This document shows positions 35,832 to 47,575 of a DNA stretch of 64,000 nt, piece after piece. Numbering within the stretch: the first letter of the stretch is position 1; each line of letters starts with the position of its first letter. This DNA comes from Elmis aenea. Its lineage: Eukaryota; Arthropoda; Insecta; Coleoptera; Elmidae. Location of the stretch: positions 21,969,674 to 22,033,673 of the forward strand of contig OX393579.1 in the NCBI GenBank assembly GCA_947652605.1, written 5' to 3'. The position numbers were made by a program, and so were the translations under genes. Under the pieces are notes generated by a model that saw only the letters and a program-made list of their open reading frames with translations, made no database searches and was not told where the DNA came from.

Positions 35832-36781
35832 TCAGGGTGCCCTATCTCGCTTATCTTAAGACGTCAGTTAAATTGGGGCAAAGTTGCGTAATTTGGTGCT
35901 TAAAACTAACCTGAAATGAAAATTTCCATGGCCATCTTAGTTAAAACAAATACTCAGGAAAACTACAAAAAGTTATTTCATTTCTTTGCTTTATTTCTAA
36001 AAACGTATTCCTACAGCCACTTTGGTTTTTTAAACACTGATAAAATTAAATTTTGTATTCGATATTTAATCCATTTATACCATCATCAACTTTATTGTAT
36101 TTCTTATGTGGTATCTTTGTATACAAAATTTTTAGAACTAACTTTTGGTACAAAAAAAATGCTTTTAAATTTAAAAACAAAAACTAGTTGTATCAAAGTA
36201 TACAGGGCGATTCAGTTTAACTGTCGTACCCCTATAACTTAGCGACCGTGTTTAATTTAGTTACCTATATGCAACGATTTTGTGAAAAATAGTAAATAAC
36301 TTTAAAACTCATTGTGATCAAAAATTTTACAAAGCATGCTAATTTTTTTAATGCACTATCGGATTTGCATTTAAGTCTCTATCAGTATCAATAAAAAAAG
36401 TATATATAATTTTTTTTAAAAATGAATTTCGCCAGTGACATATTGCATCGTAGAAAAAACATTTGAATGTCATTCAATAGAAAATTTTCCACGATTTACA
36501 AAAATATAAGGTTTATGGGTGTTTCCTCCTAAAATAACAAAGTTATAGGGGTGCGACAGTCAAACTGAATTACCCTGTATATAAAATAGGAAACAGCTTT
36601 AAGGAAGTATTGTTTTTAAATATCTTTAAAGCACAAATTCTATTGCTTTACTGTTTTCTGAACTAAGAGCACCATAATAATTTCATATAAGATTCAGCAT
36701 CAAATTTCGCAACTTTTTCCCGACCAAATCGACCTTGTAGTGAGATCCCCATGTTAATCCTCGAATTTTGGACACCCTATA
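35832..36781. mobile_element. Mariner-type MITE, host of a second MITE
   Basis: The left end CAGGGTGCCCTATCTCGCTT and the inverted right end GGGTGTCCAAAATTCGAGG share the order of motifs. Further in, AAAGTTGCGTAATTTGGTGC (about 35879) matches AAAGTTGCGAAATTTGATGC on the other strand (about 36700). It is interrupted by 36201-36579; without it, about 570 bp remain. Ends like this one also occur truncated at 22250-22412 and 24720-24887. The plus frame 35916-36242 is not supported as a gene. Confidence 0.72.
36201..36579. mobile_element. 379-bp mariner-type MITE (TACAGGGYRATTCAGTTT)
   Basis: TACAGGGCGATTCAGTTTAA and, inverted, TACAGGGTAATTCAGTTTGA open the ends. CTGTCGTACCCCTATAACTT follows on both sides with one difference, giving TIRs of about 40 bp. 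TA lies outside both ends. It is the same family as the larger, younger element at 62905-63602. Confidence 0.88.
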
Positions 36782-39351
36782 TATTGTTACTTTTCTAAAA
36801 CCAGAAAGTTATCATAAAAATTATATTTGTAAACAACGTTTTTGTTAATCATCATATTTAACGCTTGCATTTTGCTAATTTTCCTATCAAACCAACAAAA
36901 AAAGTTGCTATTTGTCCAAAAATTTTACAAGTCGTCAATTACGATTAGAATTAATATTATTTTAACTTTTTAATGCAATAAATTTCATTTATTAAAATCA
37001 GGACACCCGTAAAAAACACTTTGGCGAAATAATTAATTTACTCCCTAAAATGTACTCTAGTAAAAATGCTGTAGTTGTATTATGACTTTTCCGATTTTTA
37101 AAATTGTATAATACATATTTAAAACATGGTGGTCTTATGCTTATATCGTATATACAATGTTTAATTTGTTAAAATTTATGTCAAAATCAAAGATGTAGGT
37201 AGGTACATAATTTTGTTTGCACTCTTTTATTAAAAATTGTATAGATTCTGTAAATAATTAAATTGTTTAAACTATTTCAGATCGATTTCATTAAAAGCGA
37301 ATCAAATTATATCTTAGTAAAACGTTGTCACATATATGTTGTTCTTCCATCCAATTAATTGAAATGAAATAAAGCGCAGATATTTGTAAAAACAAATAAA
37401 GTGCTGTTGAACATTAGCGAATTACTTTGTGCAAGACAATCGATTTTTTCAATGCAATTTATCCGGATCATACTCAAACAAACAAGTCTGATGTTTATAA
37501 AACTTGAAGGATATTTATGGATGCTGGTAACATAAAACGAAGAAAATATGGTCAGTGCCAATGATTGAAAAATGGCTTGTTTGTTAGAAGCAGTTGTAGA
37601 TCAGTTACATTCAACCTCAAAACATTTCGATTCAATTTTGTCATGATTTAAAGCATCGATTAAGGTTTAGAAAAAAAACAACACACAAACCATGTAATAT
37701 GTCAGGGTAATTAGATGATGATTTTAATAATAATCGTAAGAACATTACCATGACTATTGTAGGAACAAGTAAAATGAGTTTTAACTCTGCATAAGTTATT
37801 TTGTAGTGATATTTTGCCACCCAATAACATAGTAAAATGCAATTCATCGACAGTTACGAACTGAATTTTCATTAAATTCTGCGCAACAGTTTACTTGAGA
37901 TTTTCTGCTGTAAACGGCGAACACTTTGAACTTAATTGATTTATGTTGTTTTGTTTCTTAATTTGTGCTACCGGTTACTTGTTTCATAAATCTGCTTCTC
38001 CTTGTTTTGTGTTTTTAACGTTAATTTTGTATTTACTAGAGGTACCTATACGAATAACTTACTAAAAAAGTTGTTCCATAACTGTAATTTTTTTTTAAGG
38101 CGAAATCTAAATTAAGTAAGCTGCCAATACAATAAATAGTTAAAGTATAATTTTGTGTCACAAGTGCTGTCATTGACAAAGGATTTACTTCTAAATAAAC
38201 CAGACAGTTTATAAAAAAATTGTATGTAAAATATTTTTTGCTGAGAAAAAAGTATAATCGAAAGACGGGTAGCGGTCGACCAAGAAGGGTGGCTAAATAG
38301 AAAAAAGCAGGCGTCGCAAACAAGAGAAATTCGAAATCTAAAAAAAGAAAAGCGTGTGCGTAAATGTATGAAATTGAATGGGGAATGAATATTTGTCTAA
38401 AATAAAACAATGTAGAGAGCTATTCTAATCGCGAAAAGAACGAACAAGTAAGGTAAGGTATACAGTTTTTAACGTGTTAATTTGATTTTTTATGTCAAAT
38501 TTGTTCTTATCTCTAGTTTATTTACTAAACGTGATGTACAATGGTGTACGAAAATGAGTTTCTCGTGAAGTAAGGACTATTTATGTAGCTAGTAAACAAT
38601 CTCATTTCTTTTAAAAAGTCTACTAAACCCTTTTAGTAAATAGCTAGCTCTATGAGAAACTACCAACTTTGTAATAGTTCAACGTTCCTATAACGTCTCT
38701 TCTAACATTAATCAAGTTGTTCACTCTAGCTGCGCCTTTGGACCCTCTAAATTTTGAAATTTAATTAAAGCGTTGGATATAATTACTTTTAAAATAATTT
38801 TCGCCCTATTCGAGTTAAAAGTTTTCTTAGAATCGTTCCCCTTATGATAATAATTAATGCTTTGAAATATGTTGGAATTTATGATTTTAATTTTCGAATT
38901 TTATTTCCAAAAAGTTTTTAACCGCATAGTGGACGAGAACGCCACTTGCTATGTATAATCTTGGATGATTATAAAATAAAGCAATCATTCAACTTTCTTC
39001 CTATTGCGGTTCAAAAGCATTAATTTATTACGTTCAACCTCAGACGGGATGATATTTGTTTTTAGTGTCTGTTTCCCTGCATCTTTTCAATTTACTTTAA
39101 AATATTTTTTAAATTTATAGTCATTCATCGAGGTATCTTAACTAATGATTGCAATATATAAATGACCTTTTAATGAAATATTTGATGGATCTATTTTTTA
39201 GATTTAAATGTACGATGTACGAAACATGTGTTTTCCTCAATAAATTGGTGCACAAAACCTTTTGTTTTTGTTTTGGTAGCTGTAATATTAGTTCATTTTT
39301 GTAACTATTTTATAAGGCTGCTCTGATATTGTGATATTCGTGTTGGGTGTT
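36782..39351. other. No gene recognised
   Basis: 2.6 kb of AT-rich DNA. The 124-codon minus frame 38036-38410 is rich in Phe, Leu and Tyr as expected from composition. I cannot match it to a family and see no start context or splice signals that support it. Confidence 0.5.
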
Positions 39352-39486
39352 TATGTTAGCTTCGTTCGCGGAGAGTTCGGAACTAGTTCAGAACCAAAAC
39401 ATCACGTCTCGGCATTGAAAGGGCGGAGTTAACCCACGAATTTTGCCGAATACGCTCGAGTCGTTAAAGTTGAAATATTTTTTTTT

Positions 39487-40178
39487 CACTACTAGTAATA
39501 TAGCGTAGCATTATGACGTATATTAGAATGCCGTGAAATTCAATTTCTCTACCTATGCATGGTTACAGGTAAACAATTTTTCATTATTAACCACTGGTGA
39601 ATAATGAACAAATTTATATTTTTTGATAATGCTGTTGTAGTTTTAAAGAAAAAAAAATTATAGAACGATTTAGTATGATAAAGAAATTCTCTTTTTTGGT
39701 ATTTTAGCATTTAAAACGTTGTTTAAATAAATTAATTTAATTTTAAAAACTTTGGTGTATTTAAATAACACGACTTTCGCGCCGAAATAAATGACGGTTG
39801 TCAATATCCACACGGTCGATTGACACAACGTAAAAAAGAAAAGTTTTAATAATGTCAGTATTTTAGATGAAACCATCGCTTAAAAACAATGTTTTTTAAT
39901 AACAATAGTGATTTAGCAAGATGAGTAACACGCAGATTCAATATTTCTATAGAATAGATATGTACTTAACTTTTTATATTTTAGGTTAGAAAGTGCGTGC
40001 ATAACATAAATGGGTTTGTCTTACTAGTAGTGAAAAAAATAGTATATACACCACGGTAGAGAAGTCTTATAGCCTTCGGGCCCTTAGATCCCTCGGCGCT
40101 TCGCGCCTCGTGATCTAATCTGAGCCCTCAGGCTATAATAGTTGACTTCTCTACCTTGGTATATAATATACTATTTTT
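39487..40178. repeat. 692-bp tandem unit, copy 1 (TIR segment + palindrome)
   Basis: It consists of a segment bounded by CACTACTAGTAA (39487) and TTACTAGTAGTG (ending 40032), then a ~146-bp palindrome (40033-40178). The palindrome arms are AATAGTATATACACC, GGTAGAGAAGTC and TATAGCC, and its centre is CCTCGGCGCTTCGCGCCTCG. Copy 2 follows immediately. The minus frame 39670-39876 is duplicated along with it and is not recognisable as a gene. Confidence 0.9.
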
Positions 40179-40866
40179 CACTACTAGTAATATAGCGTAG
40201 CATTATGACGTATATTAGAATGCCGTGAAATTCAATTTCTCTACCTATGCATGGTTACAGGTAAACAATTTTTCATTATTAACCACTGGTGAATAATGAA
40301 CAAATTTATATTTTTTGATAATGCTGTTGTAGTTTTAAAGAAAAAAAAATTATAGGACGATTTAGTATGATAAAGAAATTCTCTTTATTGGTATTTTAGC
40401 ATTTAAAACGTTGTTTAAATAAATTAATTTAATTTTAAAAACTTTGGTGTATTTAAATAACACGACTTTCGCGCCGAAATAAATGACGGTTGTCAATATC
40501 CACACGGTCGATTGAAACAACGTAAAAAAGAAAAGTTTTAATAATGTCAGTATTTTAGATGAAACCATCGCTTAAAAACAATGTTTTTTCATAACAATAG
40601 TGATTTAGCAAGATGAGTAACACGCAGATTCAATATTTCTATAGAATAGATAGGTACTTAACTTTTTATATTTTAGGTTAGAAAGTGCGTGCATAACATA
40701 AATGGGTTTGTCTTACTAGTAGTGAAAAAAATAGTATATACACCACGGTAGAGAAGTCTTATAGCCTTCGGGCCCTTAGATCCCTCGGCGCTTCGCGCCT
40801 CGTGATCTAATCTGAGCCCTCGGGCTATAATAGTTGACTTCTCTACCTTGGTATATAATATACTAT
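40179..40866. repeat. 692-bp tandem unit, copy 2
   Basis: Nearly identical to copy 1; only a handful of substitutions are visible (for example CTTTTTTGG/CTTTATTGG, GATTGACAC/GATTGAAAC, CCTCAGGC/CCTCGGGC). It ends in its own palindrome (40725-40866) beside ATATCCACGAATTG. The near-identity implies a recent duplication, or an assembly-sensitive repeat. Confidence 0.9.
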
Positions 40867-40943
40867 TATATCCACGAATTGTACAAAATGTCGACGTACG
40901 CACAAAGCAAAATTGAGGTTATATTGTACTATTGAGTGTAATT

Positions 40944-41060
40944 CAGCGGTTCCCAAACTTATTTTGTTGCGGAACTCTTACATGGTTTTTCAAGTTGAAA
41001 CCCTAATCATACCTACATTTTACGGAGCCCCCACCAATTTTAATAAGACATTACATGAAA
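40944..41060. repeat. Solo hAT-like end (CAGCGGTTCCCAAAC)
   Basis: CAGCGGTTCCCAAACTTATT resembles the terminus at 15980. It is followed by TGCGGAACTCTTACATGG and ACGGAGCCCCCACC. No partner end found. Confidence 0.45.
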
Positions 41061-41309
41061 ACTTTTCCAAAGCTGTCAGACTGACGTTCGTTCATATAAA
41101 AAATATTTAAACTTAAATGATTCGAATGTATTCGGCAAAATGTGTGGGTTAACTCCGCCATTTTAATGCCGAGACGTTATGTTTTGGTTCCGAACTGTCT
41201 CCGCGAACGAAGCTAATATGTACCTATGAACTTACTGCATTCTTTTAAAGTTACCGTGATTTTACGCTTTGGAAGTAAGCTCACTGTAGTACAAAATTAT
41301 AAGCATATT

Positions 41310-41535
41310 CTTTTTCTTTTTCTCTTTCTCCTTCTCCTTTTCATTCTTCTTCCCCTTCGCCTTCCCATTCTTCTTCGCCTTCCGCTCCCTCTTTACCTTG
41401 TCATTCCGCTTCTCATTTTCCTTCTCCAACCCTTTCCCCTTTCCCTTCTCCTTCCCCTTTCCTTTCTTTCTCCTTTCCTTTTCTTCTCCTTCCCCTTTCC
41501 TTTCCTTACCCTTTTCCTTCTTCTTCGTATTCTTA
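41310..41535 (+). repeat. Polypyrimidine (TTCTCC/CCTTTT) low-complexity tract
   Basis: About 225 bases are almost purely C and T on the plus strand. This gives the 178-codon Leu/Phe/Pro-rich frame at 41226-41762 and its sister at 41398-41730, which are not genes. It adjoins the 3' side of a minus-strand LINE fragment and can be read as an expanded purine-rich tail of that retrotransposon. Confidence 0.8.
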
Positions 41536-41539
41536 TCTT

Positions 41540-41745
41540 CTCTACCGTTAGATATAAGGCTTTTGTTTCTCTATTTATCCTCCATTTTCCTCAATCTTTT
41601 GTTAGCTCTCCACCCTTATTCCACTCTATCCACCTGTTTGCAGCAGCTTCTTTTACGTCCTCACTCCAAGTTTTTCTTGGTCTTTTATTATTTGACAATT
41701 TTCTTTTCTCACATTTCGAAAATCATTTGATCACCACACTAGCTA
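41540..41745 (-). pseudogene. LINE reverse-transcriptase C-terminal fragment
   Basis: On the minus strand the sequence reads KRPRKTWSEDVKEAAANRWI, then EWNKGGELTKD, a stop, and GKWR. The basic Arg/Lys-Pro-Arg motif, then WSEDV and a closing GKWR, are typical of the last residues of insect LINE open reading frames. The related tail at 45840-45915 shares the downstream AGAAACAAAAGCCT sequence. The in-frame TGA and short length mark it as dead. Confidence 0.65.
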
Positions 41746-41759
41746 GTTCATTGGAGTTT

Positions 41760-44700
41760 TGAATATAACTTTAGAATTTGCACATCAAGAAACTTTATAT
41801 ACGGGGTGGTCAAAAATCGAATTATTTGTACGTAAAACTATTTTTCAAGATGAATTTATCTGTTATCAGATTTGTAGTAGCTGCTGATTTTCACAATTTA
41901 ACAAATTGCCTCAAGTTCTTTATTTTAAACATTGAACAAGTGTTAAAAAGATTTAAGTAAAAAAATTCAAATGATTTGATTAATGAATTCGAATGTTGTG
42001 ACGATAATAAATTTTAAGATATAATGCAAACATAACTTTTTATTTCGAGCCTAGAGTGGTCCATGATTTTATTGAAAATAACGTTTTCTTAGCTTTCAGT
42101 AAAAGTATACATAAACATGTATTGTGCTATTAATAATAATCAAGATATGCATTATTCTGTAAAAGTTTTATAGTGATAGGATGCCATGAAACAAAAAAAT
42201 CTTTTTTGTTTTATTAATGGGTATGTAGTAGTGATAGCTAACCCTGCGTTATAAATATTTCTAAGTAATAAAACTTTTTATTTACTGTAAATTTTTAATT
42301 TTTTGCCAATTATTGTAGTTACTAAACTGCCCTACAAAGTATGTACTTTAATTTTGGATTACCGTATACAAGTTTTTCAAGCGTATAATCCTTTAAAATT
42401 GTATAATAAAATGATTGTATTAGAGCATATTATTGAACTACAATACCTTCAGTTTTTAAAGATACAACAAAATGTAGTCGCAACTAACGAATAATTAGCA
42501 ATTTAGTTGATTGTCTTTTATTTTTTTGAAGCAAAAGTAAATTTATAATGGTGATAATCCTATTTTTAAATTAAGTTGTATAGGTGGCTCAAGAAACGTC
42601 GCTGAAGATAATGTTTGGTTGTTAAACTCAGCAGTGATTTATAGACTTCATTCAAAGCCTACGATATGGGATGTAATATACCCGTTTCATACTCAATATA
42701 CTGAGATACTGATTCCATCCCGCCATACATGCTTGAAATACAAAGACGTAGATTTTAGCTGAACTGCCAATAACCACAAGCAAAGTATTGACAGCTTTGG
42801 CGTTGATAAAATATAACGAGGTAAATCTGAAAACGTAGTCGTATCTTTATTGTGGATCCTTTTAAATTTTACGCAAGCCAGAGAAAACTGTTAGCAAATT
42901 ATATATTTCCTTCAAGGACATCGAAGCTGATAAAAAGTTACACTTACAATTAGAAAAACAGGGATTTTCTTATAAGTATTTTATAACTCATTACAATTAA
43001 TAATAATTCCGTCGTTTGTAAATGTTGTCGATGAAAGATCCACAGATTGTATGACTGTTGAGTGCCAATCAAAACCGAAACGCCCTTGAAAGCATCTGTT
43101 CGCTGAAATTTAATTATTGCTTTAAGTTAATTGCGTAATTCATGATGTTTATTACAATTTCCACAACTGAAATCAAGATTTTATGACGCTTTGTTGTTTA
43201 TTAATAATTAATATAAGCACCGGGTATGTATATGTTTCAACATGACAAACATGGTAATCTTTGAAGCTTGGAGAGATAAGAAGACGGTTAAATTAGCAAA
43301 GAAGTGTATTTTCACGTGCATAGTAAGAATTAGAACGGTAAAATGTGCATATTACACCTTAAAAAATTTAAAAACTTTAAGTGTTAGTTTAATTTAACTA
43401 TTAACTATAAAAATTTGAAATTCTGTGTTCATAGTTAAGGCAGACAGAAATGTTAAAATTGAACCAGCCTGCTTAGTTTTCGAGTGCGACAGTCTTTTAT
43501 TTTTGTGGGCGCCATGTTGCACTTTATGAATTAAATGCTTGTAGTACAATGATTATTAGATTTTTTTAAATATATGGGATGTTCCATGTTCCTATTTAAA
43601 ACGCATTAGCGGGGTAATGTTTCGGTTATTAATAAAGTCACAAGAAATAACTTCTAGGACATTATTTACTCCAATCTATGACAGCAATTTGTTAATAAAA
43701 ACGTAAATTAAATATGGAAATCCGAGCTCGAGATAAAGTCCAATAATTAAATCGAGATGTACTTAAACGTGTACACGTAACTTATTTGTTGTTTTTTACA
43801 CCATTTAACTGTCTATTTTGAGTGGTACATCAGATTTAACGCGTCGCCGCTTGAAAATTACTAAGGTCATAAAGGCACAACAAACAAATTATTTACAATA
43901 AATTAAATCTTGCTACACACGTTTTGTTTTTTTAACGGCCACTTTGATTAAAGTTAACAAACACAATATTTTTTAAAGATAAAACTCACAACCCATACAT
44001 CAATAAAATGAGGGATTTTTTTTAATGGTGTCTCTGTATTACAACCGGTATTTAAATTAAGAAAGTGGATGTTAAACTATCAAAAACAAATAAAGATTGA
44101 TAAAATTTATTAACAAATTTAAAATCCACGCAAAAAAGTGTCTTGAAAATTTCGTAAAATATTTTAAGTATGATTTTCAATAAGTTGTAAACAAAAATAG
44201 AAAACTTTTTTTTGTGTTTTGTCAATAGCGCAAAAATTATTAATTTTTTCAGGACTTTTTTTATAGAACTTTTTCTCTTAAATCCAACTCTGTATCTCTT
44301 ACCGTTTATAAGATCCCATTGCTGTACGATAACTGGGATACGCGGTATAAAACGGACAGAGCAAAATAAAGGCCCAATTACTGTCGAAGTCATGTGATGA
44401 GTGATTTAAAAGTGACATGACAGGGACAGAAAGTCGTAATTATCACTCTGCGCACACTAAATACTTAAGTTTTCCATCAGCTTAGCACGTCATAAGGACG
44501 TCACATCACTGTCATACCACTTCGGTGGACGCTCAACCTAAGATACTTAAACACATATTAATATCTACCTTTTTTGAGTAATCTTTAATTCTATCGATTC
44601 TTTTAACGTATAGTTCTAGACAGTATGATGATTTTGAAAGTCATTACATCCTTTTTTGGGTGTTTTTTGAGTCTTTTTTAAATTTAAAACCACTTGAAAT

Positions 44701-45839
44701 AAACCACAGAATTTCGGTACATAATTTTAATGTTGTAGACATGTTTAACAATAATTTAAGCAACCACCATTAGATTTATTTATAATGTGCATTAAATTTT
44801 TGAAAAAAACACTGCGTGCTTGTTGATTTACTACTTTCCTTCACTTTTTATTGAAATTTAATTGTTATTACATAAACTGCAATAAAAAATAATTTTTCAA
44901 CATAACAGAATACGACCCTGTATATTTACTTTTAACGGCAGAAATAAAAATAAAATTGATCCTCTTTCCAACAATGTACGTACTTACTAAATGCGATAGA
45001 TATAAAGTTTATTTCAGTGTAATTCCTTCATGATGCTGCTGAATATCAAACATCCCAGAGAGATCTCCCGGTCTAAAGTTTAAGATATCTAGCGGAAGTC
45101 GGAACAAGTGTTGGCAACCCGTGAAATTGTAGAATAATTTGAAGGGGTTCTAACTTCTAGACATTCTGTCTTGAATTGTAAATATTTGTAACAATATACT
45201 TTTTAAACATTAAATATGAGCATGCTATTTTCGTCACAAATTTCGAAATGCCTGATCAATCAGTACATTCTGGCTGATTGATTAGATCTATAAAAAAAAA
45301 AACTTGCCCAAAGCTAAAATGACAACATTTCACCTACATAATAGAAATTGTTAATCGTTTATATACGTCACAGAAAAACTCGCTTTCAAATGTTTGTGCC
45401 ATGTGTCATGTAGAAAGAGGAAGTTAAATCATTTTGCAATAACTCCAATCTATTAATAAATTATTTAAACTCGATAAAAAAATACTATTGTCACCGTATT
45501 TCTATAAGGAGGATTGCGTCATATTTATTACTAATAGTATAAGCATTCTTAATTGTGATTCCTGTTGGTGTTTATCTATTCGACTGCACATAAACAACAG
45601 TTATAAACTAAGTCAATAAAATGTTGGCAGGAATTGCAGTTTCATTTGCTATACAAACTAATTAAAGACTATCTTTATTGACTTATTCCTGCATGGCAAA
45701 CAAGCGGTGATGTTAATATAATGAATAATTGTTTTCTTTATAGTGCATTAATATACTTTAATTGAGCTGCAAAGTTGTCAATGCTAATAGACATATTTCA
45801 AAATAAAGAAGTTGAAATGTAACATAAAACTATTTCATT
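41760..45839. other. No gene recognised; scattered repeat fragments
   Basis: AT-rich. TACGGGGTGGTC (about 41800) is a mariner-type end without partner. GGTTAAATTAGCAAAG (about 43286) and AACCCATACATCAATA (about 43990) recur at 58420, 54900 and 55209, marking a dispersed degraded repeat family. The frames in 42303-42494 and 44052-44397 have no motif. Confidence 0.5.
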
Positions 45840-45915
45840 TTATATCTTCTTCTTATTATTATACTTACGCCTCTCCACCGTTGGGTGTGAGGCTTTTGTT
45901 TCTTTTTATGTATGT
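45840..45915 (-). pseudogene. LINE 3' terminal fragment
   Basis: The minus strand reads KQKPHTQRWRGVS before an ATTATTATAAGAAGAAGA-like tail. It is the same family as 41540-41745 by the shared AGAAACAAAAGCC and GGTAGAGA/GGTGGAGA words. Only the end of the retrotransposon is present, as expected from 5'-truncated insertion. The plus frame 45812-46105 across it is not a gene. Confidence 0.6.
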
Positions 45916-46100
45916 GACCTCCATATTTGTATTGTTGTTTTGTTTTACCCTTTTTTTATATTTGAGACACAGAATTTTTGTAGATGTGCTAATGTCGATT
46001 ACATTGTTTAATATTGCCTTATCAGCCTGTATTTTTCAACGTGCATTACACACTTTTTTAAACATACAGTCACTATTAATAGCAATTAAATGCTTATTTG

Positions 46101-46696
46101 CATAGGCGGCGCGTCGGGGGGGCCTTCACAATCTTCACATAATTACGAGTATTAATAGATCAGACTAGAAATTTTTTTCTGCACAACTTTATATAGTATA
46201 AAAATCATATATTCGTATATCGTATTTACAATTTAGCATTAGCAATTAGTGATTTTTACATTGGTTGGTGCGTTGGGGTAGGGTACATTAACAATAAGGG
46301 CAACCTACAACGAATGCAGTGACGCAACTAGGGGGTAAAGCACTTGTTAGTCTTGCAGTGTAGTGCAGGTTGTGAGGTTGGTGGATCGGTCTTGTTAAGG
46401 CGCATTTTTCTAGTAAGTATATTTAACTTCAAAGTGTAAATTCACGATTAAACTGACCACATTATATTAAATTTTAGAATATGTTTAAAAAACAAACAAA
46501 TTTATTTGCCTTTCTGGGCAGTTTGGAGCTTCAGATATTATTTTTGTTAAATAACGCTTATTTTATATTTTTAACTTAATGTGGTTTATTATAAAGCACT
46601 GTTAAGGTAAACCCAGATTTTTTTTAAAATAAAGTGTAGGTAATATACATGGATAAGTTGTGCCCCCCCACTTTTTTAGGTCACGCGCCGCCACTG
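46101..46696. mobile_element. hAT-like element (GGCGGCGCGT termini); TSD CTTATTTG
   Basis: CTTATTTG occurs exactly on both sides (46093-46100, 46697-46704). The left end CATAGGCGGCGCGT and inverted right end CAGTGGCGGCGCGT are followed by poly-G runs (GGGGGGG) on both arms. Inside, CAGTGACGCAACTAGGGGG (about 46317) may be the end of a further hAT insertion. No transposase. Confidence 0.88.
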
Positions 46697-46704
46697 CTTA
46701 TTTG

Positions 46705-47384
46705 TATAGGGACGCTGCTGCAAAACAGTGTAATAACTTGAGAACCTCACTTTTTTCCTGAAGCTGTACTATCTTTGTTTTGTGTGACTAAAATATTTTA
46801 AGCTAAACAATTTATTGAAATATTCAAAAAATTTACATTTAGATATACGTTTCCGTCTAATTTCATAAAAACTGTAGACGGTAATTGATATTTTTAAACG
46901 AATTTAAAAACAAGTTCTACTGATAATACTGTAGTAAGTAATTGCACCAATTTGTGGCAGATGAGTTTTGTGTGGATAAAATAAAACAAAACACAAGCGG
47001 CAAAAGACCTTACCAATCTGAACGCTTTTATGGGGATATTTAAAGAACAAAGTGTATTAAAGTCAACTACACAATTTGGAAGATTTAAAAACTAATATTA
47101 CCGCCTAAATTCATTATATTCTCCATAAAAATTTAACAAACGCTTAAAGTAGTTTGAGAAATGACTTGGACATTACTTGACAGTAAATGTAGGGCGATTT
47201 CAATATTTTATTAATTCTTGTTTGATATTACTAGTTAACTATAAAATTTTATTTATTTCCCATCAGTTAATAAAGTTGGTTAACTTGTTTTCTATGTTAT
47301 TATTGTAATTTTTTTTATGCACTCATCTTAAATATTATGCTGTTTTTTTTATCTGATTTATTTTACTTCGGTATATTTTCGCTG
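46705..47384. other. No gene recognised
   Basis: AT-rich spacer without supported features. Confidence 0.5.
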
Positions 47385-47575
47385 CTATGACCAATCACCA
47401 AAGTGGAGGCGGAGGGATCAAGGATGAGGTGGTTAAGGGTAGGTGGAAGCACTGTCACAGCATTTTCCTGTAGTAGGTAGTGGAAACCAACTGACACCCC
47501 TACAGTGACAAGCGACCTCGGGATTCGAACCCACGACCTCCTGAGTGCTCGCTAGGTTGCTTACCAACCATATTA
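47385..47575 (-). mobile_element. tRNA-derived SINE
   Basis: On the minus strand GGGTTCGAATCCC (47520-47532) is a perfect RNA polymerase III B-box. About 30 nt upstream, ATGGTTGGTAAGCAACCTAG fits a tRNA D-arm / A-box position, and GAGCACTCAGGAGGTCGTGG lies between them like an anticodon-arm remnant. The downstream body (CACTGTAGGGGTGTCAGTTG and on) is unrelated to tRNA, as expected of a SINE. It is not a functional tRNA because the acceptor stem does not pair. Confidence 0.75.

Larger units (their letters stand above)
39356..41216. mobile_element. 1.86-kb TIR element (TTAGCTTCGTTCGCGG) flanked by TATG
   Basis: The left end TTAGCTTCGTTCGCGGAGA is mirrored at the right (ending CGAAGCTAA at 41216). 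The inverted match continues for about 110 bases (TTCGGAAC, CGTCTCGGCATT, GGCGGAGTTAACCCAC, TTTTGCCGAATAC). TATG lies just outside both ends (39352-39355, 41217-41220), a likely 4-bp duplication. Inside are two copies of a 692-bp unit and, at 40944, a hAT-like CAGCGGTTCCCAAAC end. No transposase. The superfamily is not assigned. Confidence 0.82.

Noticed and set aside
38036..38410. 124-codon minus-strand hydrophobic frame, at first glance membrane-protein-like
   Set aside because: Phe/Leu/Tyr richness follows from AT-rich antisense composition. There are no conserved motifs, splice signals or neighbouring exons.
41226..41762. 178-codon Leu/Phe/Pro-rich open frame
   Set aside because: It is the translation of a C/T-only tract plus the antisense of a LINE tail; a sister frame in another phase is equally long.
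44052..44393. 113-codon minus-strand frame
   Set aside because: No recognisable motif; it overlaps a dispersed repeat fragment.
47385..47575. Possible functional tRNA gene
   Set aside because: The B-box is good, but there is no acceptor stem and the body continues as a SINE.
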